Positions 1 to 10,422 of a stretch of DNA of 64,000 nucleotides are shown here, piece by piece. The stretch's first letter is position 1. Every line of letters begins with the position of its first letter. Under the pieces are notes generated by a model, which saw nothing but the letters and a program-made list of their open reading frames with translations, was not told where the DNA came from and searched no databases. This DNA comes from Aquarana catesbeiana (Eukaryota > Chordata > Amphibia > Anura > Ranidae): the NCBI RefSeq assembly GCF_042186555.1, contig NC_133324.1, positions 196,063,640-196,127,639 on the forward strand, given 5' to 3'. A program made the translations under genes and the position numbers.

Positions 1-326
1 ATTGGCTAAGACACAGCAGCAGTGCCATTGGCACCCGCTGCTATAAAACAAACTCCCATAGCCAGTCAGGATAGAGAGGGGGCAGGACCGAACCGCAGCT
101 CCGTATCTGAATGGACACATGAAGCTGCCGGTCGGCTCAGGTGCCCCCATAGCAAGCTGTTTGCTGTGGAGGCACTCAACAGGAGGAAGGGGCCAGGAGC
201 TCCAGCCAGGGACCCAAGAAGAGGAGGATCTGGACTGTCCTGTGCAAAACCAGCTGCACAGGGCAGGTTAAGTACAACATGTTTATTATTTTAATAGAAA
301 AAAACGAGACTTTACAATTACTTTAA
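1..326 (+). mobile_element. MITE family M1, 3' part (cut by window start)
   Basis: The end at 310-326 reads tttacaattactttaa, matching the terminal inverted repeat of copies at 13617, 29644, 56492 and 62565 (ends TTAAAGTG.TTGTAAAG). The interior 'gacccaagaagaggaggat' (near 210) recurs at 63098 on this strand and in reverse near 29750 and 56590. The left end lies outside the window. The open reading frame here has no recognisable domain and is repeat sequence. Confidence 0.6.
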
Positions 327-1016
327 ATAGAAAGATTGGCACCACTCATCAACAGGAGGGAATGAGTGAGGGGACATATGACAGAAAATCTAAAAATTAT
401 AATATGACGTGCTATGCTAAACCCAGATCCCAAGTGCGAGTAGTATAGTACACCTACGACAGGTACACAAAATTATATTAATCTATGACATGCATTTGAA
501 ATTATCTCTTTTTTTTTAAGTAGACCTATTATTACAGTTTCAATTTCACAGTTGGGGGAATATCAGCATTACAAAAGCACATCATTTTTATTTTTTAAAG
601 TGCATTTTGCTTAACATAAATAAATGACTTCCTCTTTTGATCTGACACATGTAATCTATAGCCTAGGCAGCCCAGATCACATAGGCAAGATCTCTGTTAG
701 TGTTTTATCGGTCATGTCCAGGGCCATCTTTAAGGCAGGGCCCTGGGCCTCATCATTGTTGTGGAGCCCTTAGCAGCTGCCTCATACTTGCCAACTTTTT
801 AAATTCCCTTATCCCTTGAAGTTTTAGTCCTGTGTTGTGTCCCGATATCTCAGTGTGAAGTTCTGTTACTAATGCTGCTTAGATCTGCCCTATTGCTGTG
901 TACAGATGACTCACCTGCAGACCCTGTGTTTAGATGCAAATAACCTGCATTGTTATGTAAATAGTGACCACATTATTATGTAAATAGCCACAGGCCAAGG
1001 CATTGATATGTAAAGG
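327..1016. other. No gene seen; AT-rich non-coding DNA
   Basis: No long reading frame, splice-bounded exon, RNA gene or transposon end was recognised. A weak GC-richer patch near 710-780 has no supported identity. Confidence 0.6.
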
Positions 1017-1469
1017 TCTCCAGACCTAAACCCTATTGAGCATCTGTGGGGCATTCTCAAACGGAAGGTGGAGGAGTGCAAGGTCTCTAACATCCACCAG
1101 CTCTGTGATGTCATCATGGAGGAGTAGAAGAGGACTCCAGTGGCAATCTGTGAAGCTCTGATGAACTCTATGCCCAAGAGGGTTAAGGCAGTGCTGGAAA
1201 ATAATGGTGGCCTCACATTATTGACACTTTGGGCCCAATTTGGACATTTTCACTTAGGGATGTACTCACTTTTGTTGCCAGTGGTTTAGACATTAATGGC
1301 TGTGTGTTGAGTTATTCTGAGGGAACAGCAAATTTACATTGTTATACAAGCTGTGCACTCACTACTTTACATTGTAGCCAAGTGTCATTTCTTCAGTGTT
1401 GTCACATGAAAAGATATAATAAAATATTTACAAAAATGTGAGGGGTGTACTCACTTTTGTGGGATACTG
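1017..1469 (+). mobile_element. Tc1-like element A (family I), 5'-truncated, with transposase C-terminus
   Basis: The fragment opens inside the transposase at the [14 protein letters not shown] motif that carries the third catalytic acidic residue of the DDE domain ('cctattgagcatctgtgg', 1032-1049). It then runs through the C-terminal tail. An in-frame TAG near 1125 replaces a tryptophan codon, so the copy is dead. A long subterminal repeat follows, and the element ends gatactg at 1469 with a TA dinucleotide. It is the same family as copies at 33973 and 52440. The whole 5' half, including the DNA-binding domain, is missing. Confidence 0.85.
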
Positions 1470-1616
1470 TATGTATATATACTGTATATAAAATATATAT
1501 ATACATATATATTATATACTCATACATACAAGCACAAAAGGTGGGCAGACAGCACAGCACAAAAATTTACTAAGTGTCCATTCATGTAACTTGATGAATT
1601 CTCATAAAACCACCAA

Positions 1617-1819
1617 AGAGATACAAAGGAAGAGAGGGTTGCAGCGTATAGAGCTCTTTATTGCTCATACAAAAATGACAGCATGTAGCAACATTTCAGA
1701 CGTCCCTGCCATTTTCCAAACTGAGAAATAGCAGGGATGCCTGAAGCGTTGCTACATGCTGTCATTTTTGTATGAACAATAAAGGGCTCGATAGGCTGCA
1801 ACCCTGCCTTTGTATCTCT
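1617..1819. repeat. Fold-back element, ~90-bp arms
   Basis: The left arm (1617-1709) begins agagatacaaagg and carries 'gacagcatgtagcaac'. The right arm (about 1737-1819) is its near reverse complement, with 'gttgctacatgctgtc' and ending ctttgtatctct. The loop contains an inner hairpin of gtccctgc with gcaggga. No target duplication was resolved. The layout is like the fold-backs at 23835 and 46181. Confidence 0.75.
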
Positions 1820-2254
1820 ATATATAATGTCACAAACTGTGTGCAGAAATAATGTTTTCGATATATTAACTTGCAGCACAAACTTGCCACTCTAAATTAA
1901 AGTATATGTTAAGCCAAAAAGCTTATATGAAATTTTAGTGACTGGGTATGCATGTACTTTAATCCTCGCGGGGAATACTTAGTGCTTTACTTCAATCGTA
2001 AATTAAAACGGTATCAAACCCAAAATCAAAGATGTAAAATATTTCAGTTTACCAATCCTTAAAAGCGGTGACTGCATTCATTTCGTTTTTTAAGGCTTTT
2101 TTCCGTTCTCACCTGGTGATCCAGTCGGTAACACATCTGTATTTGAGTGCCCATACCCTGGATGACAGAGAAACAGAGACATCTTCGTACAGCATTGTCA
2201 GTCTTGGGGGGAGGGGGGGGGTGTTAGATGTATTAGCAGATTTAGATACACTAA

Positions 2255-2678
2255 TGCCCTGTACACATGATCAAACATTGATCGGACATTCCGACAGCAA
2301 AATCCATGGATTTTTTCCAACGGATGTAGGCTCAAACTTGTTTTGCATGCACACGGTCGCACAAAGTTGTCGGAAAATCCAATCGTTCTGAACGTGGTGA
2401 CGTAAAACACGTACGTCGGGACTATAAACGGGGCAGTAGCCAATGGCTTTCATCTCTTAATTTATTCTGAACATGCATGGCACTTTGTGCGTCAGAATTG
2501 TCCACACACGGTCGGACAACGGATTTTGTTGTCGGAAAATTTTATAGCCTGCTCTCAAACTTTATGTGTTGGAAATTCCGATGGAAAAAGTCAGATGGAG
2601 CCCACACGGTCGGAATTTCCGACAACAAGCTCCGATCGCACATATTCCGTCGGAAAGTCCAACCGTGTGTACAGGGCA
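2255..2678. mobile_element. Harbinger-like MITE, TIR atgccctgtacaca
   Basis: Inverted termini are atgccctgtacaca at the left and tgtgtacagggcat at the right. The flanks give ta on both sides (taa left, tta right), so the 3-bp target duplication is imperfect. The interior has many 'gtcgga/tccgac' repeats and the copy has no transposase. It is related in style to the elements at 5895 and 42255 and to the end at 44911. Confidence 0.7.
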
Positions 2679-2799
2679 TTAGTCTTCATGTACACTGCTG
2701 CTGGTAAACTGACGTTTAGGAGCCATTTTGCTTTTTTTCACTGCCCCTCAACTCTCCTCTATGTTGTCTTATCAGTACATGTACACGGGGTCGTTTAGA

Positions 2800-3424
2800 C
2801 ACACCGCAGCGTTTTTCAGGAGCTTTTGGGCTAAAAATAGCGCCTTTAAAGCGCCTAAAAAACAGCTCCCCTGAAGTCTCAGTATGAGAGCTCGAGTGCT
2901 TTCACACTGGGGCGATGTGCTGGCAGGACGTTAAAAAAACTCCTGCAAGCAGCATCTTTGGAGCGGTGAAGGACAGCTTGTTCTGTTGAAAAAAACACAC
3001 TTACTTTCTGGATCACCAGGTGAAAATAAATAAAGAAACCCTTAGCCCGCATGCATGCTGGGCATTTTAGGACGTTTTTACAGCTGCTGTTTTTGGCTTC
3101 AGACGTTTTTTTTCTACAGTCAATAAACTCCCCATCATGTTATCCTATGTGTCCATGCACACATAGGCTGTTATCAACTGTTTTGGGCAGGGGCTTTTTG
3201 GGCTGTAAAAAAAAAAACCCAAGACTAGTGGGTTCTGAGAGGCGTTTTTCAGCTGTTAAAACGCTCTAATGCCCAAAAATGCTGCTCACCAGCATTTTGT
3301 AACTTTTTCGATCCCTAGAAAAGAAAAAAAAGCTAATGCAAAAACGCTGAAATTTTTGGAAAGACTCACTGCAAAGCTACTGGTGTTTTTCTAACGTTAT
3401 TATAACGTCCAGTGTGCGTGAGGC
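2800..3424. repeat. Degenerate MITE-like repeat, related to the element at 36567
   Basis: The text 'cttttgggctaaaaata' and 'caagcagcatctttggagcg' (2826-2964) recurs inside the Harbinger MITE at 36567-36979. Here the copy diverges after about 2965. Its right side ends near tgtgcgtgaggcctta (3411-3427). Exact borders are uncertain and it may be two fused repeats. Confidence 0.45.
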
Positions 3425-4754
3425 CTTATAAAAACAAATACAGCTATCATATGTAGGAATTGGTAAGCTGCAGTATATTAAATGTTTGTTTTTGGATTTA
3501 GTATGCCTTTGTTGCCTCAATCCACATTGTAGTCCATATGAAAGAACTTGTGGGTTTTGGACATGCAGCCCCGGTCTTTCTGCAATGTGGTGTGTTGTGT
3601 TATCAGAATGGCACAGTGTGGCAGAGAGTAGGCTAGTGACAAATGATGGTACTGGAGGGGACCTACTTACACTGAGGGGCAATCTGTTTATATTTAATAT
3701 TAAGTGACAAGTATGCTTTAAGCGAGTCTCTTTTCCATTTATGTGTGTATACAAGTACACAAAAAATATACAGTTCCCCTAAAGTATATTTTGTCATATG
3801 TGATACAAGTTTAGAACAGACCAGAGGAAATTCAGCAAAAGTGCTAGAGGTAATCTTATACCAGAGGGATTAGACTTCTTCACCAGATAAACCGAGACCT
3901 TTTCTGGAAGTCATAGACAGTTGGCTGCTATGTAAACTTATACTGAGCATTGCTCACATCCATGACATGGCTGAATTAATCTAATTATTCCTGTGGAAAG
4001 GAAAAGCTGACACTATCTATTAACTAATTCAAATGACTGAAGTGTCAGATGACTTTAAAGGAAGGCAAGTTAGGATCAAAATCCTGACACATTTAATCGG
4101 ATTAATATGCATGGCTTATTTATCCATTGGTTGCCGAAGAACTGCGCTGAGTGCTCAATTGACCGAGCGCTTCGTTATGGGCAAGCCTAAAAACTGCTAT
4201 CAGGATTCTAAAAATTAATCGTCTGATGCACAAGACAGATGGATCCTTTAAAAATTGCATGCTAACTAATTTCATTATGACCTAATGAACACAATTGTAT
4301 TTTTTTCTTGCTATCAGACCATTTAACTGCTGATTACTAAGTGTCCAAAGAAAGTGTTTCTCTTTTACATGGCCCATTGACTGCTGGCAGTAAATTTGTT
4401 TAGGTTAGCCCTGATCCATAGGATGAGGACTAAAATCAGCTGCCAGTTGCGGCGTCTGCTTCAATTTATTATACTACAATTTTCCCATATCAATAAGTAA
4501 ATGGTGCATGTTTTATGGAGGAGGTTTTAGTTATTTGTCTAAAATATTGCCGGGCTACAATGGTCTAGGCAGCACAAAAAGTAAAGGCAATTGCTGGCTG
4601 GCTACAAATTGTTGACTGTTAGGCCTATTTTTTTCAATGTTATGGATTTTGCCATTACAATGAAGGATCGTGTCTGTTTTAGATCAAATCTTTGTCGGGG
4701 AGCTGCATCTAACTGCGTTTTCAGCTCTACAATAGTTAGCAATAGTTAGTCGAA
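3425..4754. other. Unique AT-rich DNA with a CNE-like island
   Basis: No gene was recognised. About 3840-4330 is non-repetitive and rich in TAAT-core and ATGCAT-like words, for example taatcggattaatatgcat (4097-4115). This is the texture of vertebrate conserved non-coding elements. The short reading frame at 4033-4218 has no recognisable motif. Conservation is not shown here. Confidence 0.4.
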
Positions 4755-5127
4755 TGAGGTGCATGACATCTCCTGAACTTATCTCTATTATTTATATCTG
4801 ACAGGTTTATGCCTCTGTAGGAGTATACACTGACACTAAAACTGTGAGAGAGGAGAGAGAGCAGCTATGCCCACTCCTCCCCTCTGCTGCCCATTCAGAT
4901 AAGCCTTTGTACTTTCTGAATGAGTTCACATAATGCAAAGGTTTCTGTGATTGGGCAGGAGGAAAAGGGCAGACATAGCAGATACACCATCTTTAATGTT
5001 GAAGATGCTTAGACCTAAAACATCAACGTTGGGCTCCTGCAAATACAGTGATAGGCATCTTCCAGGAGTGCAATAAAACTGTCAGATGTAAGTAATAGAG
5101 GTAAGCCCAGGAGATGCCATGCACCTC
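4755..5127. repeat. Fold-back MITE, ~55-bp arms
   Basis: The left arm (4755-4812) holds 'gaggtgcatgacatctcctg' and ends 'atatctgacag'. The right arm (about 5075-5127) is its near reverse complement, 'ctgtcagatgt' through 'caggagatgccatgcacc'. The loop is about 260 bp. No coding capacity. Confidence 0.7.
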
Positions 5128-5499
5128 CTTGGACTTATCTTATAGTATGTCTTCATGTATGTCTTTACAAAGGAGCTGAATTCCTAGAATTCAGCTTTAA
5201 CCACTTGCACGCGCTATAGCTGAAAGACGGTTACAGAGCAGTCATCCAGATCTGGGAGAGCGTCTATTGCTTCAGGCACGCTCTGACACTTGTGCCCTTT
5301 GGACACAGTTGATCACGGATTGAGATAAAGGGTCAATCACAGCAGCCCCTTATCATGTGATGGGCTGTGTTCAATCACAGCTCATCACATGTAAACAAAT
5401 GCCAGTTATCGGCATTTCCTTTCCTAATCGCTGTCACTGTGTGAGGAAAGGAAAACCGATAACTGGCTATCCTGTGAAAGGGAACATTTACACTGATAA

Positions 5500-5676
5500 T
5501 CAGGGCACTGATCATCAGTGCTGTGATTATCCGTGCAGCCCCATCAGTGCCAATCAGTGCACCATATCAGTTCCCATCAGTGCCTGCTAATCAGTGCCCA
5601 TCATTTCAGCCTCATCAGTGCAGCCTATCAGTGCCTATCAGTGCCCATCAGTGCAGCCCCATCAATGCACATCAGT
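5500..5676. repeat. Short tandem repeat, ~9-10-bp CATCAGTGC-type unit
   Basis: Many imperfect copies of catcagtgc, cagcc and related words run through this interval inside the composite element at 5197. The reading frame across it is low-complexity and not a gene. Confidence 0.75.
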
Positions 5677-5894
5677 GAAAAAGAAAAATTACTTGTTTGC
5701 AAAATTTTATAACAGAAACAAAGATTTTTTTTTCAAAATTTTCTGCCTTTTTTCGTTTGTTTAGCAAAAAATAAAAACCCCAGTCATGATTGAATACCAC
5801 CAAAAAGGAGATAGGTTCCTTCCTCTCGTCAGCAATAGGTCTACCAAATATTATACACCCCAAGAACTTCCTCTTGGGCATGTTTGGTGACTTA

Positions 5895-6256
5895 TGCCGC
5901 ATACACACGAGCGGACTTTTCGACCGGACTGGTCCGATGGACTTTTGGCGGACTTCCAACGGACTTTCCCAACGAACAGACTTGCCTACACACGATCACA
6001 CTAAAGTCCGACGGATTCGTACGTGATAATGTACGACCGGACTAAAATAAGAAAGTTGATAGCTGCCCTAGCGTTGTTTTTTGTCCGTCGGACTAGCATA
6101 CAGACGAGCGGACTTTTCGATAGGAACTGGGTCCAAATCTAAAGTCCGTCAGATTTTCGACCAAAAAAGTCCACTGCAGGTCCGATGAAGCCCACACACG
6201 GGTGAATTGTCCATCAGACCAGTCCAGTCAAAACGTCCGCTCGTGTGTACACAGCA
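5895..6256. mobile_element. Harbinger MITE with TTA target duplication (family H1)
   Basis: The left end is tgccgcatacacacgagcgg and the right end is ccgctcgtgtgtacacagca. TTA flanks both sides (5892-5894 and 6257-6259), the 3-bp TWA duplication expected of PIF/Harbinger. The interior has repeated gtccg/cggac words. A second full copy is at 42255-42682. Confidence 0.85.
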
Positions 6257-6905
6257 TTACATATATCATCCCATACTGACAGACTCCTCCGCATCCTATA
6301 CTTTATGCAAAGAAGTCCATTTTACTATCATGGAAAGGATCACAGACACCTCTTACATCCCTTTGGTTAAAATTAATTAATGACTCTTTACCATTTTATA
6401 AACTCACGTTTGAGACTCAGAACAAAACCAAAACCTTTCAAAAATCTAACCCTTACCCCGGAGTAGATACACTGTTATATACTATTCTTAATCATGCCAT
6501 GCACTTCCTTGTGTTAACAGGCTGCCAAAGTGTCTGTTTTGTAGGTTGATTGGTTTATCAAAACTCAATCAAAATATCTTTAAAAAAAAAAAAAACACAG
6601 TAAATAGTGCAGGGACTTGTTTTTCCCCACACTAGAATCGGATCGCATGGCTGTTCTCACCTATGCGATCCGATTCCTGTGCGAGTTCACAGTTCGCTCT
6701 GCGATCTGTGAACTAAACTGGGATGACACCCGCAGCAGTTTGCACAAGGCAGTGTGAACTGCCTGCAGGAGAGGAGCGATGATGTAATCGCGCTGGTTCC
6801 CGCATCGCACTAGTGTGAACCCAGGGTTAGAGTGCAACAGCACTGCAAGCTGAAAATTGGCTTGGGCAGGAAGGAGGTGAAAGTGCCCTGTAGGCAAGTG
6901 GTTAA
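6257..6905. other. Interior of the 5197 element: AT-rich insert plus a MITE fragment
   Basis: 6260-6600 is AT-rich and unrecognised, ending in an A-run (near 6580). 6617-6834 holds inverted words such as atcggatcgcatgg and atgcgatccgat, and its right side ends with tagtgtgaac. It is probably a truncated MITE. No gene. Confidence 0.45.
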
Positions 6906-7029
6906 GCAAAGGTGTTCTGTAAAAAAAGATTCTGTACATCAATCAAATGCAGTGACAGCCTTTCCATATTTATATTATGCTGTGATGTATTTTTAACAGA
7001 GCTATAACAATAGCTTTGTTGTATATTAT

Positions 7030-7565
7030 TATTATTCAGGATTTATATAGCGCCAACAGTTTGCGCAGCACTTTACAACATGAGGGCAGACAGTACAGTT
7101 ACAATAAAAGAGGGATCAGAGAGCCCTGCACGTTAGAGCTTACAATCTAGAAGGGAGGGTCAAGTGGAACAAAAGGTAATAGCTGTGGGGGATGATCAGA
7201 TGGAGAAAATGAAAATACAGTTGTTAGATGTGGGTAGGGTAGGCTTCTCTGAAGAGAAGGGTTTTCAGGGATGGTCTAAAAGCTGATGGAGTAGGAGATA
7301 ATCGGACAGATTGGGGTAAGGAGTTCCATAGGATTGGAGAGTCTCTGGAAAAGTCCTGGAGGCGAGCATGGGAGGAGGTGATGAGGGAGCTAGAGAGCAG
7401 AAGGTCTTCAGAGGAACGAAGAGAATGATTAGGTTGGTATTTTGATACTAAGTCACTGATGTAGCTGAGTTGTGGGTGGCTTTGTAATTTGTTGTTAGTC
7501 TTTTGAATTTAATTTGTTGGGTGAGCTGAAGCCAGTGGAGGGTTTGACAGAGAGGAGTAGCAGAC
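7030..7565 (-). mobile_element. L2-type LINE, 3' end only
   Basis: Read on the minus strand, this is the last part of the same LINE family found at 26290-28859. It shares the C-terminal reverse-transcriptase-linked region with the 'ggcgctatataaatcctg' type 3' end and an (ATA)n tail, here seen as tattattattcagg at the plus-strand left. The coding frame is broken by stops. It is 5'-truncated, as expected for a LINE that aborted during reverse transcription. Confidence 0.8.
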
Positions 7566-8009
7566 ACAGACATATCAAATGTTATTTCTGGGACAGTAAT
7601 AAAGGTTGAGCTATCTGGGAGATGGACAAATGCTATAATCCACTCTACTCATTCATTTTAGACAGGCAGCAGAATCCGTGGAATGCAACTTCAGGCACTT
7701 TGTTCTGTTTTTTTAGCGCTTAGGATCCAGATGTTGAATCGGAATAGGAACAGCCTGAATTCTATAGGAGTGCATCTCCTGCTCTGTTCTACAACTGTTA
7801 CCACTCCCAGTGCTGGCTCTATACATAATGAATGATCAATAGATCATAGATTTGACCATTTAAAATGATCTTCCACTTGAAAACATATTTAGTTACATAC
7901 ATAGATTTGTTTGAATTTAGTGCAGTTTGTTTCTTAAAACTGAATACCCGGCTAAATACAGAGTTGATCTAGTCCTAAAATTTACAGATCCCAAGTAGGT
8001 GGCACAGCC
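7566..8009. other. No gene seen
   Basis: Mostly unique-looking AT-rich DNA. No repeat ends or reading frames with motifs were recognised. Confidence 0.5.
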
Positions 8010-8099
8010 AAACACATTCTGGCCACTAGATGTAGCTAAAGATATGTATTTATTTCCTATGATTGTCAGCTACATCTAGTGGCCACAGTGAGGTGTTTT
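8010..8099. repeat. Short hairpin MITE (ggccactagatgtagct arms)
   Basis: 'ggccactagatgtagct' (8021-8037) is matched by its exact reverse complement 'agctacatctagtggcc' (8068-8084) across a 30-bp loop. Outer bases aaacaca and gtgtttt extend the inverted ends imperfectly. Confidence 0.7.
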
Positions 8100-8284
8100 C
8101 CTGGTCCATCCTATGAAGAACATTCAACCTGGAGAGAAAATAGCCTAAAAACATTTGGCTTTGCCCCAATTTACACAAAACAAATGCACATGCAGTTTCA
8201 CAGGATGAATAGCTCTGCACATTTATTTTTTATAAATACACCCCAAAGTGTAACTGCAAACCTGGGAAATGGAAACAATAGCAT

Positions 8285-8850
8285 TTAAAGATAAAACAAT
8301 TCTTCTTGTAAATTGGCACAAAAAATGGTATAGGCAATGTTTGTGTTCTGCTCACCCCTCCCCCTTGAGGAGGTTAAACCTACTGTATGTAAAAGAAGCA
8401 TATATAAGGGGGCACTCTTTACGTCTAGAGGAAAAAAGATTTCATCTCCAAATGTGGAAAGGTTTCTTCACAGTAAGAGCTGTGAAAATGTGGAATAGAC
8501 TCCCTCCAGAGGTGGTTCTGGTACGCTTAGTAGATGGTTTAAAAAACGACTGGATTCTTTCTTAAATGTACATAATATAACTGGGTACTAACATTTATAG
8601 GTAAAGTTGATCCAGGGAAAATCCAATTGCCTTTCCGGGGATCAGTAAGGATTTTTTTCCCCTGCTGTAGCAAATTGGAGCATGCTTTGCTGGGTTTTTC
8701 GCCTTCCTCTGGATCAACTGTGGGTGAAGGATTGTGTATATGGGATTGTATGATTTTTATTATTTTTTTTGGTTGAACTAGGTGGACTTGTGTCTTTTTG
8801 CAACCTGACTAACTGTAACTATGTATGTAATCATACTCCTATATTTACGG
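8285..8850 (+). mobile_element. Probable non-LTR retrotransposon 3' fragment
   Basis: A short frame ending at 8565 reads HSLRLEEKRFH through WNRLPPEVV. This resembles the extreme C-terminus of CR1/jockey-like reverse transcriptases, where a W-N-x-L-P-x-x-V-V motif precedes the ORF end. About 280 bp of untranslated sequence follows and ends in a region with repeated ctatgta words (8818-8830). The upstream reverse transcriptase is absent. Clade assignment is not possible, and it could instead be a 3' tail shared by other retroelements. Confidence 0.5.
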
Positions 8851-8921
8851 ATGCTGTCAAGTCTGTTCTATGTTATCAGCCATTTTTAGGCTAAAGAAGT
8901 CTCATCAATAACACTTGGCAG

Positions 8922-9517
8922 CAGTGGCGGCTGGGTTTTTTTCTGGTGGGGGGCGGAAAACAACCGCCACCCCCCATTGGTCGGCCGGTTGGCAGCAGCC
9001 CCCTGCCCCGGTACTTACCCCATCGGTTGCAGGCGGGCAGGCTCCTATGGGCAGCGGCGGGTTGCGGGCTCCTATGGGCAGCAGGTTGCAGGCTCCTATG
9101 GGCAACGTGCAGCGGCTCCTGTGTCCTCTCTGCATCACGGCGGCTTCTGCCGTGCGGCTCCTCCCTCCTCCTCCTTGGAATCCAATAGGATCACCTGTCC
9201 TTTCAGCCAATCGGGTGATCAGTGTCAAAACCCACTTCCTAATTGGCCGGGAGGAGGATCGGTGTTACAAAAGCGAATATTGATTCGCTGTTGTAACACA
9301 CCTGGGTGGGCTCGGAGCGCACTCTCTGTGACCTATATCGAAGCCTATTAGAGCCTCTGGCTCTAATTGTTGCTTCAAAAAAACAGCCCCTCCACATTGG
9401 AATCCATGCGCCGGTGTCCTGAAAGGGGCAGGATGCATGGATAGGGGAGGCGGCGATGGACGGGGGGGGGGGGGGGCGTTCGTCACTCGTGCTCAATTAA
9501 TGGACGGGACGCCCCTG
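8922..9517. mobile_element. Non-autonomous hAT element, 8-bp TSD cttggcag (family hA, copy 1)
   Basis: The direct duplication cttggcag flanks the element at 8914-8921 and 9518-9525. The termini cagtggcggctggg and gggacgcccctg are imperfect inverted repeats starting CAG and ending CTG, as in hAT transposons. The interior is GC-rich with three ctcctatgggcagc-type repeats (9051-9110) and a G-run (9460-9477). Overlapping reading frames on both strands are compositional artefacts. Copy 2 is at 15737. Confidence 0.85.
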
Positions 9518-9525
9518 CTTGGCAG

Positions 9526-9953
9526 CATTCCCCTATGGAGTAACTGAAGTCAGTTGTGTGCAGTACTGTATCCTCCTCTCCTACAACAAACACCTGCAGA
9601 TACCGCCAGTATTTATAAGCGCAGTGATCAAGACGGTGTGCCGAAACTCGTCTGCTTTTGTACTTTTTAACATGTGCCAATAAAGTGTCTACATTCGAAT
9701 ATGGACATAGAGTTGCTAGCTCTTCTCTTTTCCATTATTTAAAAGCGCCTGACATTATTTCACATTATTTGTCTCTGGCACTTTTATATAAACCAACTGT
9801 TTTGTCCCTTTTTGTTTAGTTTGTCTGCTGGCTCTAAAGGCCGTTTATAAGGTGGCCACACAAGCCATTTTAGGCTATTTTATGCCTGATATGTTAATAA
9901 GGACCATTTGTTTGCTATTTTAGAAATGGCCACAATGGTAGATACCAAATAGT
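9526..9953. other. Unassigned non-coding DNA with a cGAAAC hairpin motif
   Basis: No gene was recognised. 9623-9646 reads gtgatcaaga then a cgg-tgtg-ccg hairpin then gaaac, a degenerate hammerhead-like motif. An aataaa word lies at about 9681. Confidence 0.4.
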
Positions 9954-10345
9954 TTAAAGGAGAAGTACAGCCAAAGCTGCACTTCCCCTGTGGATCACAG
10001 GAGTGCAGATTGTTCTGCACTCCTGTGACACATTTTCAGCAGACAGTGGGCTGAAGCCTGCTGTCGGCTGATGTCACAGAGCCGGTCCAGGCTCGGGAAG
10101 GATCGCGACCATATGGTCGGAATCCGTCCACTTGCCTTGACTGGCACCTGGCTCAGCCTCTCAGGGAGCCGCTGAGCGCCTGAGCTGGCCGCTCCTGCCC
10201 CCTCCACAGCCCAGTGCTTCAGGTAGCAAAGGGGGGGCCAAGCAGAGAGCGGTGAGCGATCGGCTGTGAGTAATCGCTCAGTTCTCAATGTTAGAGCCAG
10301 CGGGGGGGACAGATGCATCATTGGGGCGATGCTGCATCCACCTAC
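9954..10345. mobile_element. MITE-like repeat with internal perfect hairpin
   Basis: It starts ttaaaggagaagtacag, like the TTAAAG-ended MITE families here. It contains a perfect hairpin, tcacaggagtgcaga with tctgcactcctgtga (9995-10028, 4-nt loop). The right end was not identified and may be lost. Confidence 0.45.
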
Positions 10346-10399
10346 GTAAGTATGATTCAACAAAAAATAAGATGGACTCTAGATTAAAATAAGATTCAC

Positions 10400-10422
10400 G
10401 GGGGGGTGGGGGGTGGGGGGGA
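10400..10422 (+). other. G-run cluster, potential G-quadruplex
   Basis: Three runs of six or seven G separated by single T residues lie here. Each long run can supply more than one tract, so four tracts of at least three G are available. Confidence 0.6.

Larger units (their letters stand above)
5197..6905. mobile_element. Composite DNA element with TIR TTAACCACTTGC
   Basis: Perfect 12-bp inverted termini are ttaaccacttgc at 5197-5208 and gcaagtggttaa at 6894-6905. The right interior (6836-6893) and the left interior (5680-5790) look like two halves of one element separated by later insertions. One is the Harbinger MITE at 5895-6256; another is a fragment near 6620-6830. A truncated relative with ttaaccacttcc lies at 57996. 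No transposase was found. The superfamily is unassigned. Confidence 0.7.

Noticed and set aside
8915..9351. Overlapping 70-124-residue frames on both strands
   Set aside because: They lie inside a GC-rich hAT element with clear 8-bp target duplication; translations are low-complexity and lack domains.
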